Shown: positions 18,530-27,241 of the stretch, one piece after another
How positions within the stretch are numbered: position 1 is the first letter of the stretch
How the letters are laid out: every line of letters starts with the position of its first letter
DNA from: Cupriavidus pampae
GTDB taxonomy: Bacteria; Pseudomonadota; Gammaproteobacteria; Burkholderiales; Burkholderiaceae
Direction: 5' to 3'
Assembly (NCBI RefSeq): GCF_914271485.1
Contig: NZ_CAJZAG010000015.1
Span: forward strand, 1 to 64,000
Length of the DNA: 64,000 nucleotides
Position numbers and translations under genes: made by a program
Notes under the pieces: generated by a model
The model's input: the letters and a program-made list of their open reading frames with translations, nothing else
Told to the model about the DNA's origin: nothing
Databases searched by the model: none

Positions 18530-19711
18530 ATGAGGCAATCCGAACGTTTAGAGACAGGAATCACCGGATTGGACACCATCCTTTGCGGTGGCCTTTTGTG
18601 CGGGGCATCGTATATCGTCCAGGGGAGCCCAGGAACGGGCAAGACAATCCTCGCTAATCAGGTAGCGTTCCTTCAGGCGCGCCGGGGCACTCGCGTCTTA
18701 TACGTAACGCTTCTCGCGGAATCCCACGACAGACTCTTCCAGTCACTTTCGACGTTCGATTTTTACGACACTTCGATTGTCGATAAAGAAATAATTTACA
18801 TCAGCCTGTCCAAGGTTCTCCGTGAAGGCGGGCTGCCAGGGCTGGTGCGTACGCTTCGCGCTGAGCTTGTTCGACAGCGCTGCACGATGTTGATCGTGGA
18901 CGGCTTCTCAATCGCAAAGGATAGTGCCGCGGCGGCGTTGGACATCAAGACGTTCATCGCGGAGCTGCAAGGCTATGCCGCTCTCATAGGTGGCACGGTG
19001 CTTCTACTCACGAGTTCCCATATCGACGATGCGAGTCGTGAGCACACAATGGTCGATGGCGTGCTTCAACTCAAGGAAGAGTTGGTGGGCGTACGTGGCG
19101 TTCGTTTGATTCGCGTCGCGAAATCGCGAGGCAGCGCGTCGTTAGCTGGACTCCATCAGTACCGAATATCGGCTAAAGGCATCGATGTCTATCCCCGTCT
19201 CGAAGCGCTTGCCACCCCATCATCCGATGAGACGAGCGTTGTTGAGGAGCGAGCGACAAGCGGTGTACACGGCTTCGATGGGATATCTGGGGGAGGACTT
19301 GTCACCGAATCCGTTACCCTCCTCATGGGACCTCCGGGGAGCGGAAAAACGACTTTCGGATTGAACTTTGTAAGCGCGGCCACGCGCAACTGCCCAGCTC
19401 TGTTCTTTGGTTTCTACGAATCCCCGGCACGACTCCGCGTCAAGGCCCGGGCGCTTCACCTGCCAATCGAGCCGCTTGAACACTGCGGCGCCCTTCATGT
19501 TTGCTGGAATCCGCTGCGTGAAAATCTGCTCGATTTCCTCGGTCATCAGTTGCTGGATACTATCCGCAAGCATGGTATCCGACGGGTGTTCATCGACGGC
19601 ATGACAGGCTTCCAACGTGCTGCAGTCCATTCGGCCCGCGAGATCGAGTTTTACACCGCCCTTACCAATGAACTTCGCGCGCTGGGGCACAACAACTGTC
19701 GCGGCGCTTGA
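18530..19711 (+). CDS. KaiC/RAD55-like double-ATPase, 5' part of a frameshifted gene
   Basis: This encodes two consecutive RecA-type ATPase domains of the KaiC family. The first (about 1-240) has Walker A GSPGTGKT (residues 32-39) and Walker B-like MLIVDGFS. The second (from about 245) has GPPGSGKTTFG and RVFIDGMTGF. Glutamates follow strand 2 in both (LLAES; FYES). The frame stops after GHNNCRGA because of an apparent one-base insertion in GGGG at 19684-19687. The next frame continues with TTTVAALEM and matching C-terminal sequence, so the original protein was about 490 residues. The gene precedes a lone receiver domain. Signalling or phosphorylation-clock-like control is inference; kaiA and kaiB are absent. 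Confidence 0.8.
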   Translation: MRQSERLETGITGLDTILCGGLLCGASYIVQGSPGTGKTILANQVAFLQARRGTRVLYVTLLAESHDRLFQSLSTFDFYDTSIVDKEIIYISLSKVLREGGLPGLVRTLRAELVRQRCTMLIVDGFSIAKDSAAAALDIKTFIAELQGYAALIGGTVLLLTSSHIDDASREHTMVDGVLQLKEELVGVRGVRLIRVAKSRGSASLAGLHQYRISAKGIDVYPRLEALATPSSDETSVVEERATSGVHGFDGISGGGLVTESVTLLMGPPGSGKTTFGLNFVSAATRNCPALFFGFYESPARLRVKARALHLPIEPLEHCGALHVCWNPLRENLLDFLGHQLLDTIRKHGIRRVFIDGMTGFQRAAVHSAREIEFYTALTNELRALGHNNCRGA

Positions 19712-20006
19712 GATGCGCGACAGCTCCGGGGGCGATGTCGCGCCGTTGCCAGAGTATTCGAGCTTAATGGACAACCTGGTGCGTCTACGGCAAACAGTAA
19801 TCGATGGTGAATTGAGTCGTTTGCTCAATATCGTAAAAATGCGAGACAGCGCCTTCGACAATGGCTTGCACGAAGTACAAATTCGCGAAGGCGGGCTGCA
19901 TTTGAGCGGCCGGCTAGCGATCATGCCTGATTTTCTTCATAGCCGACAGTTGGCGCTCGACTCCCGTCAGGAAATTCAGATCGGACGTCAGCCATGGCAA
20001 CCGTAG
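19686..20006 (+). pseudogene. 3' part of the KaiC-like gene, +1 frameshifted
   Basis: This frame continues the KaiC-like protein from the GGGG run with GTTTVAALEMRDSSGG, then LMDNLVRLRQTVIDGELSRLLNIVKMRDSAFDNGLHEV, which reads like the C-terminal segment of the second ATPase domain. It has no start of its own. Removing one G (19684-19687) restores a single frame from 18530 to 20006. It overlaps the receiver start (19994) by 13 bases, the arrangement expected of translational coupling. Confidence 0.75.
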
Positions 20007-20359
20007 TCGTCGTGGACGATGAATCTATCAACGCCGACGCGTTGGCGGTGATGCTCTCTATGGAAGGCATCCGGGCAATCACCGCTGCGGACGGTGCCGA
20101 GGGCCTTCGAATCATCGCGGCGGAAGTACCTGACGCCGTCATTACCGACTTTATGATGCCAGTCATGTCTGGCTTCGAGATGGCAGTGGCGATGCGCGCA
20201 GACTCCTTGCTCTCCAAGATCCCGCTGGTGCTGCTTACCGCGGCACAGGCCGAAATTGGCCATTGTCATCCTGACCTGTTTGATGCGGTGTTTGAGAAGC
20301 CTTGTGTGCCGGCCCGCATCATCGCGAGGCTATTCGAGCTGATGGCAAAGTCAGCGTAA
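19994..20359 (+). CDS. Single-domain response regulator receiver
   Basis: This 121-residue protein is a stand-alone receiver. The acidic pair is DD in VVVDDESIN, the phospho-acceptor Asp is in DAVITDFMMPVMSG, Thr is in VLLTAAQ and Lys in FEKPC. It has no output domain, so it passes phosphate or binds a partner. Its start lies inside the end of the KaiC-like gene, so the two are coupled, which suggests it is the partner of that ATPase or of one of the two CheB-CheR fusions in the window. Confidence 0.9.
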   Translation: MATVVVVDDESINADALAVMLSMEGIRAITAADGAEGLRIIAAEVPDAVITDFMMPVMSGFEMAVAMRADSLLSKIPLVLLTAAQAEIGHCHPDLFDAVFEKPCVPARIIARLFELMAKSA

Positions 20360-20895
20360 CTCATTAGTTAGACGGAAATGCGCGACCCATCGGGAAATGA
20401 CTCTGCCCTATTTCCTCAGGTCCGTACCGGAACCTCGCGTATTGGAGGTGTTGAGGCTACGCTCCCCGTTTGCTGTAGATAGACAGCGCATCGGAGATGC
20501 GCTAGGTTGCGTGGGGAATGTATTTCAGTATATAAATTACTGTGCGGAGAGATTTCGAGTGGCCACCTCTCGGTAACTAGCTGGACTTCTCTCGGGGCCT
20601 TTCACTGGAGTCTGCAGTTACGCGATTGCATTGATTGTCGCCGCATCAATGGCGGCGTTTTTGTTGCGGACGGCGGTCGCCAGAACGAATGCGTACAGGC
20701 ATACTGCTTGGCGCGAATGGCGGGCCGGACTCAAGATTCGTTGGCCGGGCAACGCAACAAAGCTACCAGCGAGCTTTCCCGACCGCGACACAGGTCTCGC
20801 AGGACGTACTGGAAAGCGGTTGTACGACTGCCGTGATTTTCGTTATGCTCCACGTTAGCCGGCGGGGTGCCGGCGTTTGAGGAACAGGGAGAACC
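20360..20895. other. Intergenic region before the HU-like gene
   Basis: This 536-base gap has no convincing gene. It holds a terminator-like hairpin (20639-20662) and a GCCGGC-GGGGT-GCCGGC hairpin at 20858-20874 just ahead of the HU gene SD. An unannotated short RNA ending at 20662 is possible. Confidence 0.4.
20639..20662 (+). terminator. Terminator-like hairpin in the gap before the HU gene
   Basis: Stem CGCCGC (20639-20644) and GCGGCG (20652-20657) is followed by TTTTTG. It is 280 bases past the receiver stop codon, so it may end a read-through transcript or a short RNA. Confidence 0.5.
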
Positions 20896-21315
20896 ATGGC
20901 AACGAAGCAAACTGCGGTCACCAAGGCAACGGCAGCAAAACCCAAGGCGCCGGCGAAGAAAACTGCTGCGCCTGCGACGAAGGCGCCTGCCGCCGCCGCA
21001 AAACCGCTGAAGGACACCTTCAACAAGTCGAGTCTGCTTGCACACTTGGTTGAGCAAACCGAACTCGACAAGAAGACGGTTCAGAGCGTGTTGATCCACC
21101 TCGAGAACACCATTACGAATGCCCTGCACAAGAAGGGCGCTGGAGAGTTCACGCTTCCCGGCCTCTTCAAAGTTGTCGCGACCCAAGTGCCCGCCACAAA
21201 GAAGCGTTTTGGTAAGAACCCCTTCACCGGCGAAGACCAATGGTTCGCAGCCAAGCCCGCTTCGGTGAAGGTGAAGGTGCGCCCCCTGAAAAAGTTGAAG
21301 GACGCGGCGCTCTGA
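20896..21315 (+). CDS. HU-like DNA-binding protein with Ala/Lys/Pro-rich N-terminal tail
   Basis: This 139-residue protein joins a histone-H1-like tail (about 1-38, repeated AAKPKAPAKK-type segments) to an HU/IHF fold (about 40-139). HU features are the helix SLLAHLVEQTELDKKTVQSVLIHLENTI, the hinge GEFTLPGLFKVVATQVPA and the arm KKRFGKNPFTGEDQWFAAKPASVKVKVRP. It would bind and bend DNA and help organise the nucleoid; the tail is common in Burkholderiales and Bordetella. Start is after AGGGAGAACC. Confidence 0.9.
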   Translation: MATKQTAVTKATAAKPKAPAKKTAAPATKAPAAAAKPLKDTFNKSSLLAHLVEQTELDKKTVQSVLIHLENTITNALHKKGAGEFTLPGLFKVVATQVPATKKRFGKNPFTGEDQWFAAKPASVKVKVRPLKKLKDAAL

Positions 21316-21418
21316 CGTCACGCTGCGAGCTCCTGGGCTCGGACCTCTAGGCTTGATGCCACGGCGGTAGGTGGCAATGGTCTGACCCGACTACATGCGG
21401 AGCCGCAAGCTAGCTGAT

Positions 21419-21457
21419 GTGTGAAAATGGCCCGCTCCGTGCGGTGCCGTTTTCACA
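21419..21457. repeat. Imperfect inverted repeat between the HU and recombinase-like genes
   Basis: TGTGAAAA...TTTTCACA arms are joined through GGCcCGC/GCGgtGCC, giving a 39-base imperfect hairpin. It lies 100 bases after the HU gene and 60 before the recombinase-like gene. It could be a bidirectional terminator or a regulatory or core site for a recombinase. Confidence 0.55.
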
Positions 21458-21517
21458 TGCAGATGCGTCGATAGGGCGGCCACCCAGAGAGCCCCACAAC
21501 ACTCAGGACACTACGCC

Positions 21518-22432
21518 ATGGATACATTGTGGCTTGTCGACCCTGCTCGAGCCTATGCAGACTGGCAACAGCGCGAAGCTTCTGGCGCGGATCAGCGTCC
21601 GTTCTCCGAGCGCTCGATTGTTCAGCATCGCGCAATGTTCGATCGTTTTTACCGTCACCTTATCCGGCATGGGGCGACACTCTCCAGTTTTGGCCCTGAG
21701 CTCCTGGATGGATTCTGGCTAAACAAGGATGTTGCCGACCACAGCCCGGCCACGCGCATGCGCTATCTTAAGCTCGTGGATCGCCTTTGCAGGCAGTTGA
21801 TGCATGCTGGTGTGCGCACGACAAACCCGGCAGCAGAGTTGGTGCTGCGCGCGCAATGGCCGCACGATGACCCGCCCCTGCACTTCCTGCCGAAGAGCGT
21901 TGACCTGCGGTTGCAGGCCTTCGTGCAGCCGGTAGCAGACGATGACCTCGCGGAGGCACGGTGTCGCGCGATCGTGGCCATGTACCTTGGTACGGGTGTG
22001 ACGGCACGAGAAGGCCGGCATGCACTCATGCAAGACCTCCATCCTCGTGGGCGCGCGCCCTATTTGCACGTACCGGCGAAGGGACCCCGAATCGCCCGGA
22101 CTGTGCCTCTCGAGTCGTTCGCCATCGCACCACTGTCGCACTGGCTGAGAGTTCGCGGGAAGCTACCCGTTGAAGGCGAACTTTTGTTTACCCTTCGGCA
22201 ACGGGGCACTCCCGTCACTGACATGAGTCTGGGGAATATTGTCCGAATGGCTTTCGACGCTGTCGGCTACACGGCGGCCGAGATGGGGCCACAGATTCTT
22301 CGAAATACATACAGCCGACGGCTGCTAATACGAGGCGTCACGCCTGCGGAAGTCTCGCTGCGCCTAGGCCTGACCAGCCGGCGCACCGTTGATAGAATTT
22401 GCGCAACACTTCCCCGTCGTCGCAGCGAATAA
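21518..22432 (+). CDS. Tyrosine-recombinase-fold protein with degenerate active site
   Basis: This 304-residue protein has an N-terminal SAM-like core-binding domain (about 30-105: SERSIVQHRAMFDRFYRHLIRHG) and a C-terminal tyrosine-recombinase domain. The first arginine (GVTAREGRHAL) and the hairpin lysine (VPAKGPRIARTVPL) are kept. The HxxRH box reads QILRNT (His to Gln, second His to Asn), the next histidine is Leu in LGLTSRRTV, and the catalytic tyrosine position is Ile (DRICA). It should therefore be unable to cut DNA and may act as a binding protein or be a relic. It is on the same side as an XRE gene on the opposite strand. Confidence 0.8.
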   Translation: MDTLWLVDPARAYADWQQREASGADQRPFSERSIVQHRAMFDRFYRHLIRHGATLSSFGPELLDGFWLNKDVADHSPATRMRYLKLVDRLCRQLMHAGVRTTNPAAELVLRAQWPHDDPPLHFLPKSVDLRLQAFVQPVADDDLAEARCRAIVAMYLGTGVTAREGRHALMQDLHPRGRAPYLHVPAKGPRIARTVPLESFAIAPLSHWLRVRGKLPVEGELLFTLRQRGTPVTDMSLGNIVRMAFDAVGYTAAEMGPQILRNTYSRRLLIRGVTPAEVSLRLGLTSRRTVDRICATLPRRRSE

Positions 22433-22526
22433 TTCGTCCTGCTTCTCTCCTCTGCTAATGCTTCGCGACCTCGCGCTTTAGCCGCGGCCTGTCCACAGAT
22501 GCTCACTGTTCACGCCTGGCCGTGGA

Positions 22527-22778
22527 CTACTCGTTAATCTGTATCTGCGTGTCACTGAGAGGGGGCGAAACGGGCTCCAAATCGAAAAATGTGGCCGGAT
22601 TCTCTCCGAGCCACGCGCAAACTTTCACGAAGGTCGCCAGGTCGGGGGCCATCCTGTTCTCGATGCGCGACAGTGTTGCCGCGCTCACTCCAACTTCCTT
22701 GGCAATTTCACGCAGAGAACGCTCGCCTCTTCGTCGGGACATGTAGTCGGCGAGGATATCCATCTTCACATGTGCCAT
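22527..22778 (-). CDS. XRE-type helix-turn-helix regulator
   Basis: This 83-residue protein has a classical Cro/C1-type HTH (about 5-60: RRGERSLREIAKEVGVSAATLSRIENRMAPDLATFVKVCAWLG) and a short acidic tail. The ATG at 22778 follows AGGAAG; a longer frame adds 26 residues without SD. It faces the recombinase-like gene (convergent). It is the kind of small regulator found beside mobile-element genes; its target is unknown. Confidence 0.8.
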   Translation of the reverse strand: MAHVKMDILADYMSRRRGERSLREIAKEVGVSAATLSRIENRMAPDLATFVKVCAWLGENPATFFDLEPVSPPLSDTQIQINE

Positions 22779-23273
22779 TTTCTTCCTGTCATGCATATCC
22801 GATCGTGGCCAGATTCCAGCCTTATTTCTGACGGTGCAGTGTGGAAGCTGACGCATGGCAACGATACCCCGATCTCACGATAGTCATATCGCACAGCGGA
22901 ACATCACACAAGATTCCCCGGTTGTGATTGGATTATGCAGTGTTGGTATTCGCGCCGCTTCGTGAAGTGGATTGTGGGGGGAAGCACTGCGAGACGGCAG
23001 AGCCCACGACGCTCAGCCACTAAGCAAGGTGACAGCATGGAAAGCGTACGAGAAAGCGCCTCCTGCACATCTTGGGTGCTGATCTTTGGCAGCGCCGCGC
23101 GCCTGTTCCGTTCATTGCGCGACCGACCTACTCACGATACGCCTCCAATATTTGAACGCTATGGTCCCTCTCCGGATGCTGTAAGGAGGACAATGAGTCA
23201 GCCAGACAGGTGAGCCGCGCTCCAGAATCGCCACACAGCGGCCAGCCAGCCACCGCCTTAATGCGAGGGGTTG
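22779..23273. other. Intergenic region, XRE gene to CheB-CheR fusion
   Basis: This divergent spacer of 495 bases must hold both promoters. No gene or strong palindrome was seen. Confidence 0.35.
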
Positions 23274-26273
23274 ATGAAGCCATCGAGCACAATGAATGCC
23301 GGGAGCACGCTAACGCCCATTGTTGCGATTGGTGCGGCGGCCGGCGGAATTGTCGCTTTACAGAAGGTGTTTCAAAAGCTGCCAGCGTCCGTGCCCTTTG
23401 CGATCGTGGTACTGCAGCATCTTCCGTCGGGCCACTCGCAACGCCTCGCCGCATTGATCTCCAACTGGACGCCCTTGCCCGTTCTTGAGGCCAAGGATCA
23501 TGTGGTGCCTCGGATAGGAGCGGTGTATGTCCCCTCCCCCGACTGCGTGCTGACTGTCGGGCCGCATGCGTTACGCACGCGTAGGGACAAAGGCGATAGC
23601 CATTACCGTGGCAACACCCACGTGATTGACCGCTTCCTAGAGAGTCTGGCGCAGCATCACGGCAAACGGTCGATCGCTATCATTTTGTCGGGCACGGGGA
23701 TAGACGGCACGGCCGGCGCCTTCTGTATCCAGCAGGCCGGCGGCATCGTGATCGTGCAGGATCCGCTCACGGCGGTCCACGACGGCATGCCGAACGCCGT
23801 GATACGGCGCGACATCCACGATCACGTTCTGCCGCCAGGAGCCATCGGACAGCAACTCGTAGCTTGCTCCGCTGCAGGTTATTCCCGTCCTCAGCGGGAC
23901 CGGAGCCCGACGCAGGAGGATACCCGGGCGTTGGCCCAAATCATTTTGCATATCCGCATGCATTCCGGCCTGGACCTCACCGGTTATAAGACCTCCCCAT
24001 TGCTCTGGCGCGTCAGACAACGCATGGAAGTACGAAGCGTCCGCGACTTTGCCGACTACGCGTGCCTGATTGCGGAGGATGCCGTCGAGCTCGAGTCGCT
24101 CATCCGCGAACTTCCTATCCACGTTACCGAGTTCTTTCGAGACCCGGCTGCGTGGGCGGCGCTCAAAGCGGATGTCCTCATTCCCCTCATGCAAGCGAAC
24201 AGTACTGGCAATCCCGTTCGTACCTGGACCGCTGGCTGTGCAAGCGGCGAGGAAGCGTACTCACTTGCGATGACGCTCGAGGATATCAAGCAGGAGATGA
24301 GTCTCCCAGCGAGTTTTCAGAGTTTCGTCACAGATGCCTCGCCCGAGATCCTTCATCACGCCAGTCGTGGTGTGTTTGCGGCCCCAGCATTGGGCGCCGT
24401 GTCCGCAAAACAGCGGAAAGACTATTTCTATAGCGCTGACAAGATGTTCAGGGTCACGCGTCATTTGCGCGACCAGATGGTTTTCTCATCGCAGAATTTG
24501 ATCTCCGACCCGCCGTTCGCCGATATGGACCTGGTGACCTGCCGTAACCTTCTGATCTACCTTGAACCTTCCACCGCACGCCAGGCAATTTGCGTACTCC
24601 ACAGCGCGCTGCGTGTGGGCGGGTATCTGTTCCTTGGCGGCAGCGAATCCTATGATTTGGCGAAGGACGGATTCCGGAAAATCTCAGCGAAGTTCAACAT
24701 TTTTCAGAAGACAGCGAGAAGCCCCGACGTACCACCTGCCGAGATGGCCGCGAGGCAACGTCGCAACATCCCCACATTTAACGATGGCGTACGGCAGCAG
24801 CCGGAGGACCAGTTCGTCTTTCCTTCTGTACTTGTGAACGAGCAAGGGCAATTGCTTCGCATCTACGGCGACACACGCGCGGTATTGCGAATTCCGGCCG
24901 GAGCCCCCACCCATGATTTTTTCGCCCTCGTGCCGTGGCAATGGGTCGACCAACTGCGCCACGCCATGCGCGATGCATTCGCGCTGGATGAGCAACGTGT
25001 AGTGCAGGGGCTGTCTGAGAGTTCCGGCTTGCGAATCAGAATGACGCCTATGCGTCCATCCGACGACAGCCCTCCGAACCGGCTGCTGCTGTCATTCGTG
25101 AGCGAGGAGAATATTCCCGGTGTCCTCGGACCAGTTGCAGTGCTCACAGGTCAACAGGGGCAGCCGGAGGAGATGAAAGGGACATCTTCCGAACTCGGTT
25201 CGAAGCCAGCCTTTCTTTCCCATGACGAACTCACCGTCTCGCGCGATCAACTGCAAACGCTGAACGAAGAGCTGCTTGCATCGAATGCACTACTCAATAC
25301 GAGTAATGACGATCTTCACAGCGCGAATGCAAGACTACATGGAAAGATCGCGCAACTGGAGACGCTAAGTAACATTCTCTCGTCTGGGGAAGTCATGACA
25401 ATCTTCCTCGACAAGGCACGAAGACTCTGCTGGTTCACGCCGGCCATGACTCTGCTGTTCCCCTTGATTCCGAAGGACGTGGGTCGAGATATCAAGGACC
25501 TGGTACCTAAGTTTAGCGACTCTTCCTTTTTCGCCGACATCACGGACGTCCTGAATGCAGGTCACCATCGCGACACGGTCGTGCACAGCATCGCCGACAA
25601 ATGGTACCTCAGGCGAATGTATCCCTACCCTGTAGAGGGAGGAAATATCGAGGGCGTGGCGATAACGTTCGACGACATTACCGAACGTCGTCACGTGGAG
25701 AATGCATTATGGGCCAGCGAACACATGCTTCGCCGCGGTCGGATTTGGCTCTCGTCGCAGAAAGAGGCATTCGAGGCGGCGATGAACGGTGCCCCGCTCA
25801 GCCAGGCTCTGGGCATCCTCTTACAGACCATCATTAACGAAACGGATGATGACCGGCGGTGTGCCTTCTATGTCGAGCAAGACAGCGCGCTGCATCATGT
25901 GGTCGGCATGCCGAAGGCGTACGCCCAGCGCGTGGATGGCTCCGAACTATCACTTGAATCCGTGGCCTGCAGAGTCGCGACATCGTCGGATCAGCCCGTT
26001 ACCACGTGCGACATCCTCCTCGACAAACGATGGCAGCCCTGGGCATGGCTCATCGCAGAATTCGGATACCGCGCTTGCTGGGCGTTTCCTCTGCGGACAT
26101 CGCACGGGAACTTCGTCGGCGCTTTGGCTATGTACTTCAAGTCGCCGCGTACACCGCAGGTCGCCGATTTGGAATTGGCGGCCGCTATGGCGCACACGGC
26201 CGCCATTCTGATCTCTAAAGACAGGCGCATTGTCGTGTCTCATGAGAGACCGTCGCCATCCACGAACGAGTGA
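23274..26273 (+). CDS. CheB-CheR-PAS-GAF signalling protein with serine-less CheB domain
   Basis: This 999-residue protein has a CheB-like domain (about 12-205), a CheR methyltransferase domain (about 215-480), a short coiled coil (DELTVSRDQLQTLNEELLASNALLNTSNDDL), a PAS domain and a C-terminal GAF-like domain (about 840-985). It has no kinase and no receiver. The CheB His49 (LQHLPSGH) and Asp144 (GIDGT) are present, but the catalytic Ser is Ala22 (GAAAGG), read directly from GGT GCG GCG GCC GGC GGA. The CheR part keeps the ribose-binding GCASGEEAYSLAM and the downstream CRNLLIY. Start ATG at 23274 follows GAGGGG. It is unlike the kinase fusion at 724-4488 and may act with the single receiver at 19994. 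Confidence 0.9.
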   Translation: MKPSSTMNAGSTLTPIVAIGAAAGGIVALQKVFQKLPASVPFAIVVLQHLPSGHSQRLAALISNWTPLPVLEAKDHVVPRIGAVYVPSPDCVLTVGPHALRTRRDKGDSHYRGNTHVIDRFLESLAQHHGKRSIAIILSGTGIDGTAGAFCIQQAGGIVIVQDPLTAVHDGMPNAVIRRDIHDHVLPPGAIGQQLVACSAAGYSRPQRDRSPTQEDTRALAQIILHIRMHSGLDLTGYKTSPLLWRVRQRMEVRSVRDFADYACLIAEDAVELESLIRELPIHVTEFFRDPAAWAALKADVLIPLMQANSTGNPVRTWTAGCASGEEAYSLAMTLEDIKQEMSLPASFQSFVTDASPEILHHASRGVFAAPALGAVSAKQRKDYFYSADKMFRVTRHLRDQMVFSSQNLISDPPFADMDLVTCRNLLIYLEPSTARQAICVLHSALRVGGYLFLGGSESYDLAKDGFRKISAKFNIFQKTARSPDVPPAEMAARQRRNIPTFNDGVRQQPEDQFVFPSVLVNEQGQLLRIYGDTRAVLRIPAGAPTHDFFALVPWQWVDQLRHAMRDAFALDEQRVVQGLSESSGLRIRMTPMRPSDDSPPNRLLLSFVSEENIPGVLGPVAVLTGQQGQPEEMKGTSSELGSKPAFLSHDELTVSRDQLQTLNEELLASNALLNTSNDDLHSANARLHGKIAQLETLSNILSSGEVMTIFLDKARRLCWFTPAMTLLFPLIPKDVGRDIKDLVPKFSDSSFFADITDVLNAGHHRDTVVHSIADKWYLRRMYPYPVEGGNIEGVAITFDDITERRHVENALWASEHMLRRGRIWLSSQKEAFEAAMNGAPLSQALGILLQTIINETDDDRRCAFYVEQDSALHHVVGMPKAYAQRVDGSELSLESVACRVATSSDQPVTTCDILLDKRWQPWAWLIAEFGYRACWAFPLRTSHGNFVGALAMYFKSPRTPQVADLELAAAMAHTAAILISKDRRIVVSHERPSPSTNE

Positions 26274-26300
26274 CGAGATTCCGTACGCCCTCTCGTGGGG

Positions 26301-26316
26301 TCACTCAATTGAGTGA
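26301..26316. repeat. Perfect 16-bp palindrome TCACTCAATTGAGTGA
   Basis: This is self-complementary with no loop and no T run, 28 bases past the CheB-CheR stop. A dimeric protein-binding site is more likely than a terminator. Confidence 0.5.
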
Positions 26317-26489
26317 GGCCATACGCGTTTTCAGACCCGCGGCACGAACGGCAGCCCCTACGGTAGGCCGGAAGTACTTACTATCCGTCCCTTAAGACGA
26401 CTTTCCGGACAGCGGACGGCTCCCCATTAGCACGTAGACTCAAGATGCCTTCCCTCTTGGGATAGGTCTTTTCCAGTCTAAATCGGTTG

Positions 26490-26514
26490 CCCGTCCTCGG
26501 ACGGGATTTTTTTT
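26490..26514 (+). terminator. Strong Rho-independent terminator
   Basis: CCCGTCC and GGACGGG form a perfect 7-bp stem with a two-base loop core, followed by A and eight T. It lies far from the upstream stop, so it may end a separate short RNA. Confidence 0.85.
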
Positions 26515-26659
26515 GCGCGATCAGATCGAAGATGTGGGGAGAATATTGGTGCCGGCTCGACAAACCGTGCTGCGGAACAGCGGATACGAGTCTGCCTAAA
26601 ACCGTGAAGAGACCCGAGAACGAGCGCTAGGAGTTGATCCGCCGTTTCTAGGAGCGGTG

Positions 26660-27241
26660 CTAGGCAATGCCCCGATCCCTGATGCGCATGATGGTCTGGC
26701 GCGACACCTGGAAAAATCGAGCCAACTCGCTGACGGACCTGCCCCGGCGAAGCGACACGAGTATCTCATCTTGCGCCGCTGCGGACACAGTTGGCTTGCG
26801 GCCAAGGCGATTTCCGCGCTCAAATGACGCGCTGACGCTCTCCTTCATGCGCGCGCTGCGCGATTGGCGTTCGAGGCGGCTGACCGCCATCAGGGTAAGC
26901 ATGGGCGGCGATGGGACTGCACCCAAAAGGTCTTCGCCGCCGAGTTCCACGCATCGTGCGCTGACGCCAAGGGCTTTAAAACGGGCGAGCGTCTCGAGTA
27001 CCTCGCGGATATTGCGCCCGAAGCTGGCGAGCTTCAGCGTAATGATGGTATCCCCCCTGCGAACGCGCCGCAGCATGTTCTGCATCTCCGGTCTGTCGAG
27101 TGCAGAGAGAGATGCGTCACTGCGCTCGAAGCGAGCGTGGCGAAGGTCGACCACAATTCCCGCCGCGTCAAACGCCCGGATTTCGGGCTCGAATTCGTCT
27201 AGCGTAGCTGCAGCATTCGTGTAAAAGTAGTTTGCACTCAT
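26660..27241 (-). CDS. Serine-recombinase (resolvase/invertase) homologue lacking the catalytic serine
   Basis: This 193-residue protein matches resolvases in layout: an N-terminal catalytic-type domain (about 1-125, RRGDTIITLKLASFGRNIREVLETLARFKALGV), a linker helix, and a C-terminal HTH (about 150-190, SVSELARFFQVSRQTIMRIRD). The usual YxRVS motif reads YTNAAAT, so the nucleophilic Ser and the adjacent Arg are gone. The conserved DRLGR box is LASFGR, losing another Arg. It should bind DNA but not recombine it. No inverted repeats indicating a switch were seen next to it. Confidence 0.8.
   Translation of the reverse strand: MSANYFYTNAAATLDEFEPEIRAFDAAGIVVDLRHARFERSDASLSALDRPEMQNMLRRVRRGDTIITLKLASFGRNIREVLETLARFKALGVSARCVELGGEDLLGAVPSPPMLTLMAVSRLERQSRSARMKESVSASFERGNRLGRKPTVSAAAQDEILVSLRRGRSVSELARFFQVSRQTIMRIRDRGIA

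Larger units (their letters stand above)
26274..26659. other. Intergenic region with palindrome and strong terminator
   Basis: There is no supported protein gene. It holds a perfect 16-bp palindrome at 26301-26316 and a strong plus-strand terminator at 26490-26514 more than 200 bases after the previous stop. The spacing suggests a possible short transcript ending at that terminator. Confidence 0.45.
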
